Below the pieces are notes generated by a model, which saw only the letters and a program-made list of their open reading frames with translations, made no database searches and was not told the origin of the DNA. 64,000 nt of DNA from Ruminococcus sp. (GTDB taxonomy: Bacteria > Bacillota > Clostridia > Lachnospirales > Lachnospiraceae), in NCBI GenBank assembly GCA_023663085.1, contig JAMPIB010000007.1, positions 1-64,000 on the forward strand. Reading direction: 5' to 3'. Below, in pieces: positions 37,556 to 46,153 of the stretch. The translations under genes and the position numbers were made by a program. Positions within the stretch are counted from its first letter, which is position 1; each line of letters starts with the position of its first letter.

Positions 37556-38601
37556 AGAAACAGTTTCAGATTGGTAAAAAAACAGTGGGAGAAAATTTTC
37601 CGGTATTCTGCGTCGCGGAAATATCGGGCAACCATTTGCATGATTACGGCAGAGCGGTAGAAATTGTTCATGCCGCCAAAGAAGCGGGAGCCGACGCTGT
37701 GAAATTACAGACTTACACAGCGGACAGTCTTTCTCTGGATTGTGATAAAGAATATTTTCAGATACACGGCGGATTGTGGGATGGCATGACTGAATATAAA
37801 TTATATGAAGAGGCATCCACGCCCTGGGACTGGCAGCCGAAATTAAAGGAACTGGCCGAGAGCCTCGGTATGGAATGCTTTTCTTCGCCGTTTGATTTCG
37901 CGGCCGTGGATTTTATGAAAGAATGTGATATGCCGGCCTATAAGATTGCGTCTTATGAAATTAACGATATTCCGTTAATACGAAGAACTGCCGCCTTACA
38001 TAAACCTGTGATACTGGCAACGGGAGTCGCTTTGCCGGAAGATATTGAAAGGGCGCTGCAGGTCTGCAAAGAGGAAGGGAATGAGGAAGTGATGCTGTTA
38101 AAATGTGTTTCCGCCTATCCGACGCCTTATGAGGATATCAATCTGGCAATGATACCGACACTGGCCAGAGAATATGATTGTCTGACGGGCTTATCCGATC
38201 ATTCGATGGGCAGCGTCGTACCGATAGGGGCCGTACCGTTCGGTATCCGTATGGTGGAAAAACATCTGACATTAAGACGGGCCGATGGCGGACCGGATGG
38301 CGCTTTTTCCATGGAGCCGGAAGAATTTAAGGAAATGGTGGATGGCATCCGTATCTTGGAAAAGGCAATCGGCGTATCTGCGTATGGATTGACTGCACAG
38401 CAGATGAAAGAACGAAGCGGTTCCCGCTCTTTATTCGTAGTAAAAGACATCAAAGCGGGAGAAAAACTGACTCCGGAGAATGTGCGCTCTATCCGTCCGG
38501 GATACGGGCTGCATACCATGTACTATGAAGAAATCCTGGGAAAAAAAGCGCTCCGTGATATCGAAAAAGGTACGCCGCTTGCGTGGGAAATGTTTTCCTG
38601 A
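37552..38601 (+). CDS. pseI: Pseudaminic acid synthase
   Basis: 349-residue NeuB-family enzyme that condenses the hexose from PseG with phosphoenolpyruvate. The TIM-barrel region has CVAEISGNHLHDY, AGADAVKLQTYTADS, KIASYEINDIPLI and GLSDHSMG; the C-terminal SAF/antifreeze-like domain begins near GSRSLFVVKDIKAGEKLT. The IADSLSLD/GGLWDGMTEYKLY region is of the PseI subtype (Asp in place of the NeuB sialic-type loop is an inference). Coupled to pseF. Confidence 0.92.
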   Translation: MKKQFQIGKKTVGENFPVFCVAEISGNHLHDYGRAVEIVHAAKEAGADAVKLQTYTADSLSLDCDKEYFQIHGGLWDGMTEYKLYEEASTPWDWQPKLKELAESLGMECFSSPFDFAAVDFMKECDMPAYKIASYEINDIPLIRRTAALHKPVILATGVALPEDIERALQVCKEEGNEEVMLLKCVSAYPTPYEDINLAMIPTLAREYDCLTGLSDHSMGSVVPIGAVPFGIRMVEKHLTLRRADGGPDGAFSMEPEEFKEMVDGIRILEKAIGVSAYGLTAQQMKERSGSRSLFVVKDIKAGEKLTPENVRSIRPGYGLHTMYYEEILGKKALRDIEKGTPLAWEMFS

Positions 38602-38611
38602 ACAGGTGCGG

Positions 38612-39589
38612 TCATGGTTGGATCGTCATTAAATCCGTAAATTTTAACATGCAGATACCTTCGTCGTAATGTCCGAGCGTATCTGCATTTTCTTTGCCGG
38701 CAGCATTCCCGGCGATCAGGCGCGGGAAATTGACGCCGCAGGCATAGGCGTGCGGGTAGCCGCCGCCGAAACGGGGGTTGATCTCTGAGAGATAATACTG
38801 CCCGCCCACCAGAAAAACATCCATATCTACAGGCCCGGCCAGTGAAAGAGTGGAAACAGTCTTTTGTATCAGCGCAAAAAGAGCCTCATCTTTTACAGAA
38901 ATGGATTTTTCCGTTTCACCGGCGCGCATCCGCAGTTTTTTCTTGGTAAAAACAGAAACAGGACGATGGGATATCATATCCACATAAACATCAACGCCGA
39001 ACTCTTCGCCTTCGGCGAATTGCTGGATCAATAGTTCCTCTTCGCTGTATTTGCATAAAACAGACAATAACTCCATATTATTTACCTTCTGGATGCCGAT
39101 ACTGCCGCATCCGCGGAGCGGTTTCGTGAAGACGGGGAAATCCATCTTTTTTTCTTCATAATATTTCTGAAATTCAGAAAAATTCCTACAGCTTGTCAGC
39201 GCAGGTATCCCGTTTTGCTGCATGTGCTCATAAAAAGCATATTTGTCCCGGCAAAGCTCGATGGTTTCCGGTGAAGAAACTACGGGCAGGATGCCTTTTG
39301 CCAGAAAAATATCCCGCTTCGATGCAAGGAGCGCAAGTTCGTCTTCCTGTAATGGGAGTACGACGCTGACAGATTCTTTCTGGCAGATATCGAGGATCAC
39401 GTCGATATAATCCGGCGAAGTCATACGGGGGACGATATAATGGATATCCGCTTCATAGAGCGCCGGTGCATAGGGACTGCAATCGGTGCCGATGACTTTA
39501 TCGAAACCGCTTACTTTAGCCTTAAAATATTGCATTAACTTATTTCTGGTGCCGCAGCTTAAAATTAAGATATTCATAGAAATATTCAT
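38612..39589 (-). CDS. ATP-grasp domain ligase
   Basis: 325-residue ATP-grasp enzyme with a PreATP-grasp N-terminal domain (ILILSCGTRNKLMQYFK), the ATP-binding lysine region FPVFTKPLRGCGSIGIQ and the metal-binding LSEINPRFGGGYP. The arrangement resembles carbamoyl-phosphate-synthase-like ligases that join an amine to a carboxylate. The substrate is unknown. It is downstream of and seven bases from the PLP decarboxylase gene, so the two likely act together; a role in modifying the nearby amino sugar is speculation. ATG 39577 is an alternative start. Confidence 0.85.
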   Translation of the reverse strand: MNISMNILILSCGTRNKLMQYFKAKVSGFDKVIGTDCSPYAPALYEADIHYIVPRMTSPDYIDVILDICQKESVSVVLPLQEDELALLASKRDIFLAKGILPVVSSPETIELCRDKYAFYEHMQQNGIPALTSCRNFSEFQKYYEEKKMDFPVFTKPLRGCGSIGIQKVNNMELLSVLCKYSEEELLIQQFAEGEEFGVDVYVDMISHRPVSVFTKKKLRMRAGETEKSISVKDEALFALIQKTVSTLSLAGPVDMDVFLVGGQYYLSEINPRFGGGYPHAYACGVNFPRLIAGNAAGKENADTLGHYDEGICMLKFTDLMTIQP

Positions 39590-39596
39590 GCCTCGC

Positions 39597-40844
39597 TTAA
39601 TTTTCTGTTATCATTTCAGATCCTCTTACATAGTCTTCCGGAGTCCATTTCCTGCGTACCTGTATCAGTTTGTTATCTCTTTTTACATATACCGCCGGAA
39701 AATATTGTATGAAAAGCGGATTCAGACTCATGGTATAGCCGCCGACATTTTCGTATATGATCTGATCTCCGGGAAGGAGCGCAGCCCGGTCTTCATATAC
39801 AAACAGACGGTCGCATTCCATACAGGTATAACCGCTGATGACCTGCGATTGCAGGAGAGGACGCGTTTCTTTTGGAATATTATGTTGATCCGGAACATCA
39901 TTGTTATCCATAATATCCTCTTTATAAAGAACATGAAAAAGATGAGAAGTCTTAATCATGGTAGCGTCGATATTAAAACGGCTGCCGTCAGTCATGACAT
40001 AGCGCGTTCCCTTAATGTCTCTGACGTCAAAAACCGAGGTGACAAAAGTCGTGCATTTGGATATCAGAGAAATGCCCGGCTCTACGATAAGTTTAGTCTG
40101 CTCCGGCGTAAAGCATCTGGATAGTTCTTCGGCCACGACCGGAAAATAATCGGGATATTCGGGCCGCCCCTCCATGCCGCCGCAATAACCGCCGCCCAGA
40201 TCCACATAGGATAAAGAAAGCGCAAATTCCTGCTGTAATTTACAGGCCATTCGGGCGATAGAACGAAAGATATTAACGCTGCGGGATTTACTGCTGGAAT
40301 GCAGATGCAGACCGGTTACGGATACATTGGGGATACGGCGTAAACGTTCCAGAGCATCGGCAAACCGTCCCGTTTCATAACAGAAGCCGAAACGTCCGCT
40401 CATTTCGCCCATTGTCGTTTCGCCCGGACACATTTTTTCCAGATCAAAATTAACACGGATACCGACAGAGAATCTCTGTTCTGGGTGCCTGGCCGCGATA
40501 GATTCCAGCCAGTCGATCTCTAATTTGGAATCAAGATTGATATAGCCGCCCGCAAGCAGAACTGCCTGAAAAGAAGACTCGCTTTTATAAGGGCCGTTAT
40601 AAACAATCTCATGGTCTTCATAACCGAGATAACAGGCGAGCAGGTATTCGTCTTCGGAGACCACTTCCGCGTAAGCGCCGTTTTTTTTCACAAAAGAAAC
40701 AAGCCACGGGAGGGAGTTGGTCTTAAAAGAATAACCGACCAGATAATTATTCCAGTGTCTGGCTAAAGAGCCGGTCAGCATGTCGTAGTACTTTTGGAGG
40801 ATGGCTTCATCTATTATGAAATAGGGGGTTTGTAATGTATTCAT
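39597..40844 (-). CDS. PLP-dependent decarboxylase (fold III, LysA-like)
   Basis: 415-residue fold III enzyme related to diaminopimelate/ornithine decarboxylases. The N-terminal barrel has YSFKTNSLPWLV with the PLP lysine, VSEDEYLLA, GLHLHSSSK and VDLGGGYCGG. The C-terminal half has ECDRLF, close to the catalytic cysteine motif CxxxD/E (GYTCMECDRLF), and ENVGGYTMSLNP. Substrate may be an amino acid or a carboxylated amine. Cotranscribed with the ATP-grasp gene. Given a pse neighbourhood it is probably not housekeeping lysA. Confidence 0.85.
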   Translation of the reverse strand: MNTLQTPYFIIDEAILQKYYDMLTGSLARHWNNYLVGYSFKTNSLPWLVSFVKKNGAYAEVVSEDEYLLACYLGYEDHEIVYNGPYKSESSFQAVLLAGGYINLDSKLEIDWLESIAARHPEQRFSVGIRVNFDLEKMCPGETTMGEMSGRFGFCYETGRFADALERLRRIPNVSVTGLHLHSSSKSRSVNIFRSIARMACKLQQEFALSLSYVDLGGGYCGGMEGRPEYPDYFPVVAEELSRCFTPEQTKLIVEPGISLISKCTTFVTSVFDVRDIKGTRYVMTDGSRFNIDATMIKTSHLFHVLYKEDIMDNNDVPDQHNIPKETRPLLQSQVISGYTCMECDRLFVYEDRAALLPGDQIIYENVGGYTMSLNPLFIQYFPAVYVKRDNKLIQVRRKWTPEDYVRGSEMITEN

Positions 40845-40903
40845 TTAGGTTGTGCCTTTCTGCTGCTGCGATGGGAGCATGCCTGCTTTTCGGCAATCTC
40901 CAG

Positions 40904-40966
40904 CGTGAGACTTAGAACTTCTTCGCGAAATGCCCTCTGGCATGAGTGTTAGAAGTTCTTCTCACG
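40904..40966. repeat. Long imperfect inverted repeat in the intergenic region
   Basis: Nested arms: CGTGAG 40904-40909 with CTCACG 40961-40966, AGAACTTCT 40914-40922 with AGAAGTTCT 40951-40959, and ATGCC 40930-40934 with GGCAT 40939-40943. It forms one long hairpin of about 63 bases. There is no good T run, so a simple terminator is unlikely; it may lie in the leader of the minus-strand decarboxylase gene or mark an element boundary. Confidence 0.6.
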
Positions 40967-41018
40967 TTATATAAATATTACCTTATTTTGGGGAAGGATA
41001 CAATGGGGAAGTGAAATA

Positions 41019-41047
41019 TTGAGACATTTGCCTGTTTATGCTATAAT
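41019..41047 (+). promoter_or_regulatory. Sigma-A-like promoter for the Septu-like pair
   Basis: TTGAGA at 41019-41024 and TATAAT at 41042-41047 with a 17-base spacer, giving a leader of about 50 bases before ATG 41105. Confidence 0.65.
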
Positions 41048-41104
41048 TTTATCGTATTATTGTAAGAGAGAGGTATGCAAATAAAAATTTGAACGGAGGA
41101 ACAA

Positions 41105-42247
41105 ATGGAAAAGTTTTTTTTAACAAATGTATCAATTAAAAAAGTCAGACATTTAAAAGACATTTCTATTCCGTTATCAGAAAAAAAGGTCAAACATTTG
41201 ATTTTTACGGGAATGAATGGAAGTGGAAAGACAAGCGTAACCGAAGCTATGGCCAGATATTTAAATAAAATTTATATTGGAGAAAGAGAAAATGCTTTTA
41301 AAAATTGTCAAAAAGAACTGGATATAAAACTCAATAATAGAATTAACGATATTCCCGCATTGGCGGAGAAATATCATTTTATCCTGGCATATTATGAGGC
41401 AGACAGAGTGTTTCGAGCGGAGCAGCCTAAACATGTTGAGAAAGTGGAATTAAAAGAATACTATGGATTAACAGAAAGCCCCCGCAATGAATTTGTGAAA
41501 TATTTGTTGGATTTAAAGATGACAGAGGCACTTGCGAGAAATAACGGCAAGACTGAGAAGGCAGATGAGATCCAGACGTGGTTTATTAAGTTAGAGGAGC
41601 TTTTACAAGAGATATTTGATGATGAAACCGTAAAATTGGAATTTGATGAAGATACTTTTGAATTTCATATTTTGCAACAAGGAAAAGAGCCGTTTGATTT
41701 TCATACCCTATCCGGCGGATATCAGGCTGTACTTGATATTGTATTGGATATCATGATGCGTATGCAATATCAGACACAGCGTTCGTTTAATTTTAATCTT
41801 CCGGGAATTGTCTTGATTGATGAAATTGAAACGCACTTGCATTTGGAGTTGCAGAAAAAAATTTTGCCGTTTTTGACTACATTTTTTCCTAATATACAAT
41901 TTATTGTGACTTCTCATTCTCCATTTATATTAAATAGTGTAGAAAATGTAGTAATTTATGATTTGGAAAAGCAAGTTCTGGTAAGAGAAGGATTAAATGA
42001 TGTGCCATATGAAGGCGTGGTAGAAGGATATTTTGAAGTAGACAAGCTGTCCCATACTTTGAAGGAAAAGTTTGAGAAATATAAGAAACTGGTTGTTAAG
42101 AAAAGATTGTCTGATGATGAATTAAGTGAAATTGCAGAGTTGGAATTATATTTGGATGAAATTCCAGACTATCTTGCGATTGGGATTTCAACAGAATACG
42201 AGAGGATAAAACTCGAATTTTTGAATCGGGAGGATATAAATGGTTAA
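41105..42247 (+). CDS. ptuA: Septu-like AAA/ABC-type ATPase (PtuA-like)
   Basis: 380-residue ATPase of the RecF/ABC class. Walker A is GMNGSGKT (36-43), the signature FHTLSGGYQAVL, Walker B GIVLIDEIETHLHLEL and the switch histidine FIVTSHSPFIL. The insertion between Walker A and signature is short, so there is no long coiled coil. Paired with the HNH gene at 42240 by an 8-base overlap, the arrangement is that of the anti-phage Septu system, where ATPase and nuclease form a complex. GGAGGAAC precedes the ATG. The name is by architecture. Confidence 0.8.
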   Translation: MEKFFLTNVSIKKVRHLKDISIPLSEKKVKHLIFTGMNGSGKTSVTEAMARYLNKIYIGERENAFKNCQKELDIKLNNRINDIPALAEKYHFILAYYEADRVFRAEQPKHVEKVELKEYYGLTESPRNEFVKYLLDLKMTEALARNNGKTEKADEIQTWFIKLEELLQEIFDDETVKLEFDEDTFEFHILQQGKEPFDFHTLSGGYQAVLDIVLDIMMRMQYQTQRSFNFNLPGIVLIDEIETHLHLELQKKILPFLTTFFPNIQFIVTSHSPFILNSVENVVIYDLEKQVLVREGLNDVPYEGVVEGYFEVDKLSHTLKEKFEKYKKLVVKKRLSDDELSEIAELELYLDEIPDYLAIGISTEYERIKLEFLNREDING

Positions 42248-42896
42248 AATAGAACGCTCTTTTCCCGCGCCTGAATCTTTGGCGGAAGAAGCGAAAAAAA
42301 TAAGTGGAAAATATGATAAGCCGGATGTTATAGCAAGGCTAAAAAAAGATTTTCATAATAAATGTTATATATGTGAAATGAGAGAATTGCAAGACCCAAA
42401 TGTAGAACATTTATTGCCGCATAAAAATGGGAAATACCCGGAAAGAAAATTTGATTGGGAAAATCTTTTTTGGGTGTGTGGACATTGTAATGGTATTAAA
42501 AAGAGCAGTAAGTATGATGCTGGGATTATAGATTGTTGCAGGCAGGATCCTGAAGAATATTTAAATTTTCGACTGATAGGAGACAATGTGATAATCACTC
42601 TGCAAAAGTCGAATCATGAAATATATGAAAGAACCGCTCAATTGGTAGCAGAAACATTTTCTAAAGAAAATACAGGGATGCGGACATATACCAGCGCTGA
42701 ACGATTACGATTATTGCAAAAAGAAATGAATATTTTATATAAGCAGATTGAAAAACTACGCAGTAATCCAAATTCCAAAGTAGTTATGCGTACTATATAC
42801 AGTTTGTTAAGACGGGAATCAGCATTTGCGGCGTTTAAAAGATGTTATGTTCGCGGGCATGCAGTTGAATATCCGGAGTTACAGAAGTATGTGTAG
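42240..42896 (+). CDS. ptuB: HNH endonuclease (PtuB-like)
   Basis: 218-residue protein with a C-terminal-flanked HNH domain: CYICEMRE, VEHLLPHK (catalytic His), FDWENLFWVCGHCNGIKKS, i.e. two CxxC pairs for structural zinc and the W-x-N/H pattern of the TIGR02646 family that includes PtuB of Septu and retron Ec78. It should cut DNA (or other nucleic acid) when the ATPase is triggered. Its ATG lies in the ATGGTTAA overlap with the ATPase stop, so production is coupled. Second and last gene of the unit. Confidence 0.82.
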   Translation: MVKIERSFPAPESLAEEAKKISGKYDKPDVIARLKKDFHNKCYICEMRELQDPNVEHLLPHKNGKYPERKFDWENLFWVCGHCNGIKKSSKYDAGIIDCCRQDPEEYLNFRLIGDNVIITLQKSNHEIYERTAQLVAETFSKENTGMRTYTSAERLRLLQKEMNILYKQIEKLRSNPNSKVVMRTIYSLLRRESAFAAFKRCYVRGHAVEYPELQKYV

Positions 42897-42979
42897 AGCA
42901 GGATATATACAACAAGTGTCATAATAAACAGATAAATGGAAATGATAGGATTTTCAAAGGGACTGAGGAGGAAATAGAA

Positions 42980-45900
42980 GTGCATAATGATTTAACATTT
43001 TTTACAAATGAACCTGAACGGGATTTATATAGCAGGTTCAGTACAATTTTAAATAGTAACACTCAGTTTTTTGATATTCTTGTGGGATATTTTAGGACAA
43101 GTGGTTTTTTCAAAATGCAGAATGCTATGGAGAGTGTTGAGAAAATCCGCATATTGGTTGGATTAAATGTTGATAAGTATACTGTTAAAATTATTGATAA
43201 GGCCAATATGGAATTAGCATATGGGGCTCCAACCACGAAACAGGCAAAAGAATCTTTTTCAGATTCTGTAGAAAATGAATTTGAAACTGTTGATCCAACT
43301 TCAAAAGTCGAGCAGGGTGTTAGAACTTTTATTGAATGGCTTAAAAATGGTAAAGTAGAACTGCGTATGTATATGGAATCGCCTATTCATGCAAAAGTGT
43401 ATATTATGCGTAAGGACATGGAGAAAACGCCGGACACTTTTGGGAGCGTGATCACAGGTTCGAGCAACTTTTCAGAGGCTGGTTTACAGAATAATCTTGA
43501 ATTTAATGTTGAACTAAAAGATAGCCGTGATGTACAGTTTGCATTAGAAAAATTCGAAGAATTATGGGTTAAAGGCGTTCCGGTTACAGAGGATTATATT
43601 GAGGCGGTAGAGCACAAAACCTGGCTGCGCAACGACATTACGCCATATGAAATTTATTTAAAGACTTTGTACGAATTTTTCAAAGAAGAGATAAATTCGG
43701 ATAAAGATTTGCTGGCAGAAAATTTAATGCCTGACGGTTATATGAAATTACAGTATCAGCTGGATGCAGTAGTTCAGGCCAAGAAGATATTAGAAACTTA
43801 TAACGGGGTATTCATTTCAGATGTTGTAGGACTTGGAAAAACATACATATGTGCAATGCTGGCTAAAAGTTTGAAAAAAGGTAAAAAATTGGTAATATGT
43901 CCGCCAGTGTTGGTGGATTACTGGAAGGAAGTCTTATTGGAATTTGACGTTGCAGCGGAGGTTGAATCTTTAGGAAAATTAGATGCCATTTTAGAAAAAG
44001 GAGTGGATAAATTCTCTTATATATTTATTGATGAGGCACATAGATTCCGAAATCAGGGAACAGAAAGTTTTAGCAGTCTGCATAAAATCTGTTATGGAAA
44101 AAAAGTAGTATTGATATCAGCAACACCAATCAATAATTATTCCAGTGATATAGAGAATCAGATTTATTTGTTTCAACCTAAACATAACAGTACAATCATT
44201 GGTTTGAAAGATTTAGAAGCATTCTTTCGGGAATTGCGTTCTAAGGAGAAAAAGTATACAAAAGGAACAAAGATATATCTTGAACAAGTCCGGGAAAATT
44301 CGGAGGAAATTCGAGATAAGATTCTGCGCCATATTATGATTCGCAGAACTAGAAATGAGATTATGGAATATTACGCATCTGACCTTGAAAAGCAGGGATT
44401 AAGATTTCCTAAGCTGGGCACACCGGAACCGATTGCTTATGTGTTTGACGAAGATACTAATATGGTATTCAATGAAACAGTGGATACGATTAAAAATTTC
44501 AAGTATTCCAGATATAAACCGTTAGTATATTTGAAAGATACAAAGAAGTATGCCTCTCTGTTAGCAGCACAACATAATATGGGTGGGTTCATGAAATCTA
44601 TATTGGTAAAACGGTTAGAGAGTAGTTTTTTTGCTTTCAGAAATACGCTTGATAGATTTCAGACATCCTATGAGAAATTTATTGAGATGTATGAGCGTGG
44701 AGAAGTGTATATAAGCAAGAGGGTTGATGTCTATGATTTGTTGGATAATGGTGATGATGATAAGTTAATGGAGTTGGTAGAAGCGGAAACCATTATGCGT
44801 TTTAAAGCGGATGAATTTGATGGGAAATTTATAAAAGATTTAAAATGGGATTTGGCAAAACTTCAGTATCTTAGCAGTATGTGGAAAAATGTCGGTACTG
44901 ATCCGAAGCTGATTCAATTCAAAGAAGAATTGCAGTCGAATAAGAAATTAATTGGTAATAAGAAAATTATTTTCACAGAATCAAAGGAAACGGCTGAATA
45001 TTTGGCAAAGGAACTTATAGATATATACGGAGAAAGAGTGATTGCATATACAGGCTCCAGCAGTATGATTTTAAAAAGTGTTATTGAGGATAGTTTTAAT
45101 CCGAAATTTGCGGTAAAAGGAAACGACCAATTTGATGTGTTGGTTACGACAGATGTTTTAGCAGAGGGCATTAATTTACATAGGGCGAATGCGTTGATCA
45201 ATTATGACCTTCCTTGGAATCCCACTAGGATCATGCAGCGTGTTGGGCGTATTAATCGTGTTGGTTCTGCGTATGAAGAAATTTATGTATTTAATTTTTT
45301 CCCTACAGCAGCAACAAGTAAACATTTGCCATTAAAAGATAGAATTATTGAAAAGTTGCAGGCATTTCATGATACCTTGGGAGAAGATTTTAAATATTTG
45401 TCAGACGAAGAAGAAGTCAGTTCACAGAAATTGTTTCAGGATTTGAATAAAGATTTAGAAGCAGATGAGGAAAGTTCTAATCCAGAATTGGCCTATTTGG
45501 CAGTTATCAGACAAATTCGTGATAATGATGCTATGCTTTTTGAAAAAATAAAGCGGCTGCCGAAAAAAGCAAAAACCGGAAGATATTCTGATAAAGTGCA
45601 GGATGAGGCCACCATTTCATTTATTCGTAAAGGCTATTTGAAAACGTTTTTTATGGCTGGTGAAGAGGAAACGCGGCAGATTTCATTTATGGATGCGATT
45701 GGATATTTCAAGTGTGAATCTGACGAAAAACGTATCAGTGTAGGCAAAAATTATTTTGAGCATTATGATGCAAACAGTGAAGCATTTGACTTATCATTGA
45801 CAGAAGAAGAGGTGATAACAGTAGGGCGTACTGTAGTAGGGGCAAATGACCAAAAAATGATTCGTTATCTGAGAGCCTTACTGACAACGATAAAGACGTT

Positions 45901-46153
45901 TACAGATGAACAGGAAGAAAAAATCAAGAGAATGATTGAGGCATGGGAAAATGGAGATATCCCCGCAGCAGATACAAAAAATATTTTAAAAAGTATTAAA
46001 AATATAGAAGATGGTTTAGAAGCATATTATAAGATTATTGAGCAGGTAGATGAGAAGTATTTAAATGGACGGAAACAGATTACAATAAAGCAGGATGGAG
46101 AGAAACAGGTTATTTTATCATGTTATATGAAGGGAGTAAGAGCTGGTGAGTAG
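42980..46153 (+). CDS. PLD-nuclease/SNF2 helicase fusion protein
   Basis: 1057-residue protein. The N-terminal about 210 residues form a phospholipase D-like nuclease domain with one HKD-type motif: His137, Lys139 and, in GSSNFSEAGL, Asn163. A SNF2/superfamily 2 helicase core follows: GLGKT at 284-288, DEAH at 351-354, LISATPINN, and QRVGRINR at 753-760. Start is GTG at 42980 with GAGGAGG upstream; the ATG seven bases on is out of frame. It overlaps the methylase gene by 8 bases, so the two proteins probably act as one restriction machine, with the PLD domain as nuclease. Confidence 0.88.
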   Translation: MHNDLTFFTNEPERDLYSRFSTILNSNTQFFDILVGYFRTSGFFKMQNAMESVEKIRILVGLNVDKYTVKIIDKANMELAYGAPTTKQAKESFSDSVENEFETVDPTSKVEQGVRTFIEWLKNGKVELRMYMESPIHAKVYIMRKDMEKTPDTFGSVITGSSNFSEAGLQNNLEFNVELKDSRDVQFALEKFEELWVKGVPVTEDYIEAVEHKTWLRNDITPYEIYLKTLYEFFKEEINSDKDLLAENLMPDGYMKLQYQLDAVVQAKKILETYNGVFISDVVGLGKTYICAMLAKSLKKGKKLVICPPVLVDYWKEVLLEFDVAAEVESLGKLDAILEKGVDKFSYIFIDEAHRFRNQGTESFSSLHKICYGKKVVLISATPINNYSSDIENQIYLFQPKHNSTIIGLKDLEAFFRELRSKEKKYTKGTKIYLEQVRENSEEIRDKILRHIMIRRTRNEIMEYYASDLEKQGLRFPKLGTPEPIAYVFDEDTNMVFNETVDTIKNFKYSRYKPLVYLKDTKKYASLLAAQHNMGGFMKSILVKRLESSFFAFRNTLDRFQTSYEKFIEMYERGEVYISKRVDVYDLLDNGDDDKLMELVEAETIMRFKADEFDGKFIKDLKWDLAKLQYLSSMWKNVGTDPKLIQFKEELQSNKKLIGNKKIIFTESKETAEYLAKELIDIYGERVIAYTGSSSMILKSVIEDSFNPKFAVKGNDQFDVLVTTDVLAEGINLHRANALINYDLPWNPTRIMQRVGRINRVGSAYEEIYVFNFFPTAATSKHLPLKDRIIEKLQAFHDTLGEDFKYLSDEEEVSSQKLFQDLNKDLEADEESSNPELAYLAVIRQIRDNDAMLFEKIKRLPKKAKTGRYSDKVQDEATISFIRKGYLKTFFMAGEEETRQISFMDAIGYFKCESDEKRISVGKNYFEHYDANSEAFDLSLTEEEVITVGRTVVGANDQKMIRYLRALLTTIKTFTDEQEEKIKRMIEAWENGDIPAADTKNILKSIKNIEDGLEAYYKIIEQVDEKYLNGRKQITIKQDGEKQVILSCYMKGVRAGE

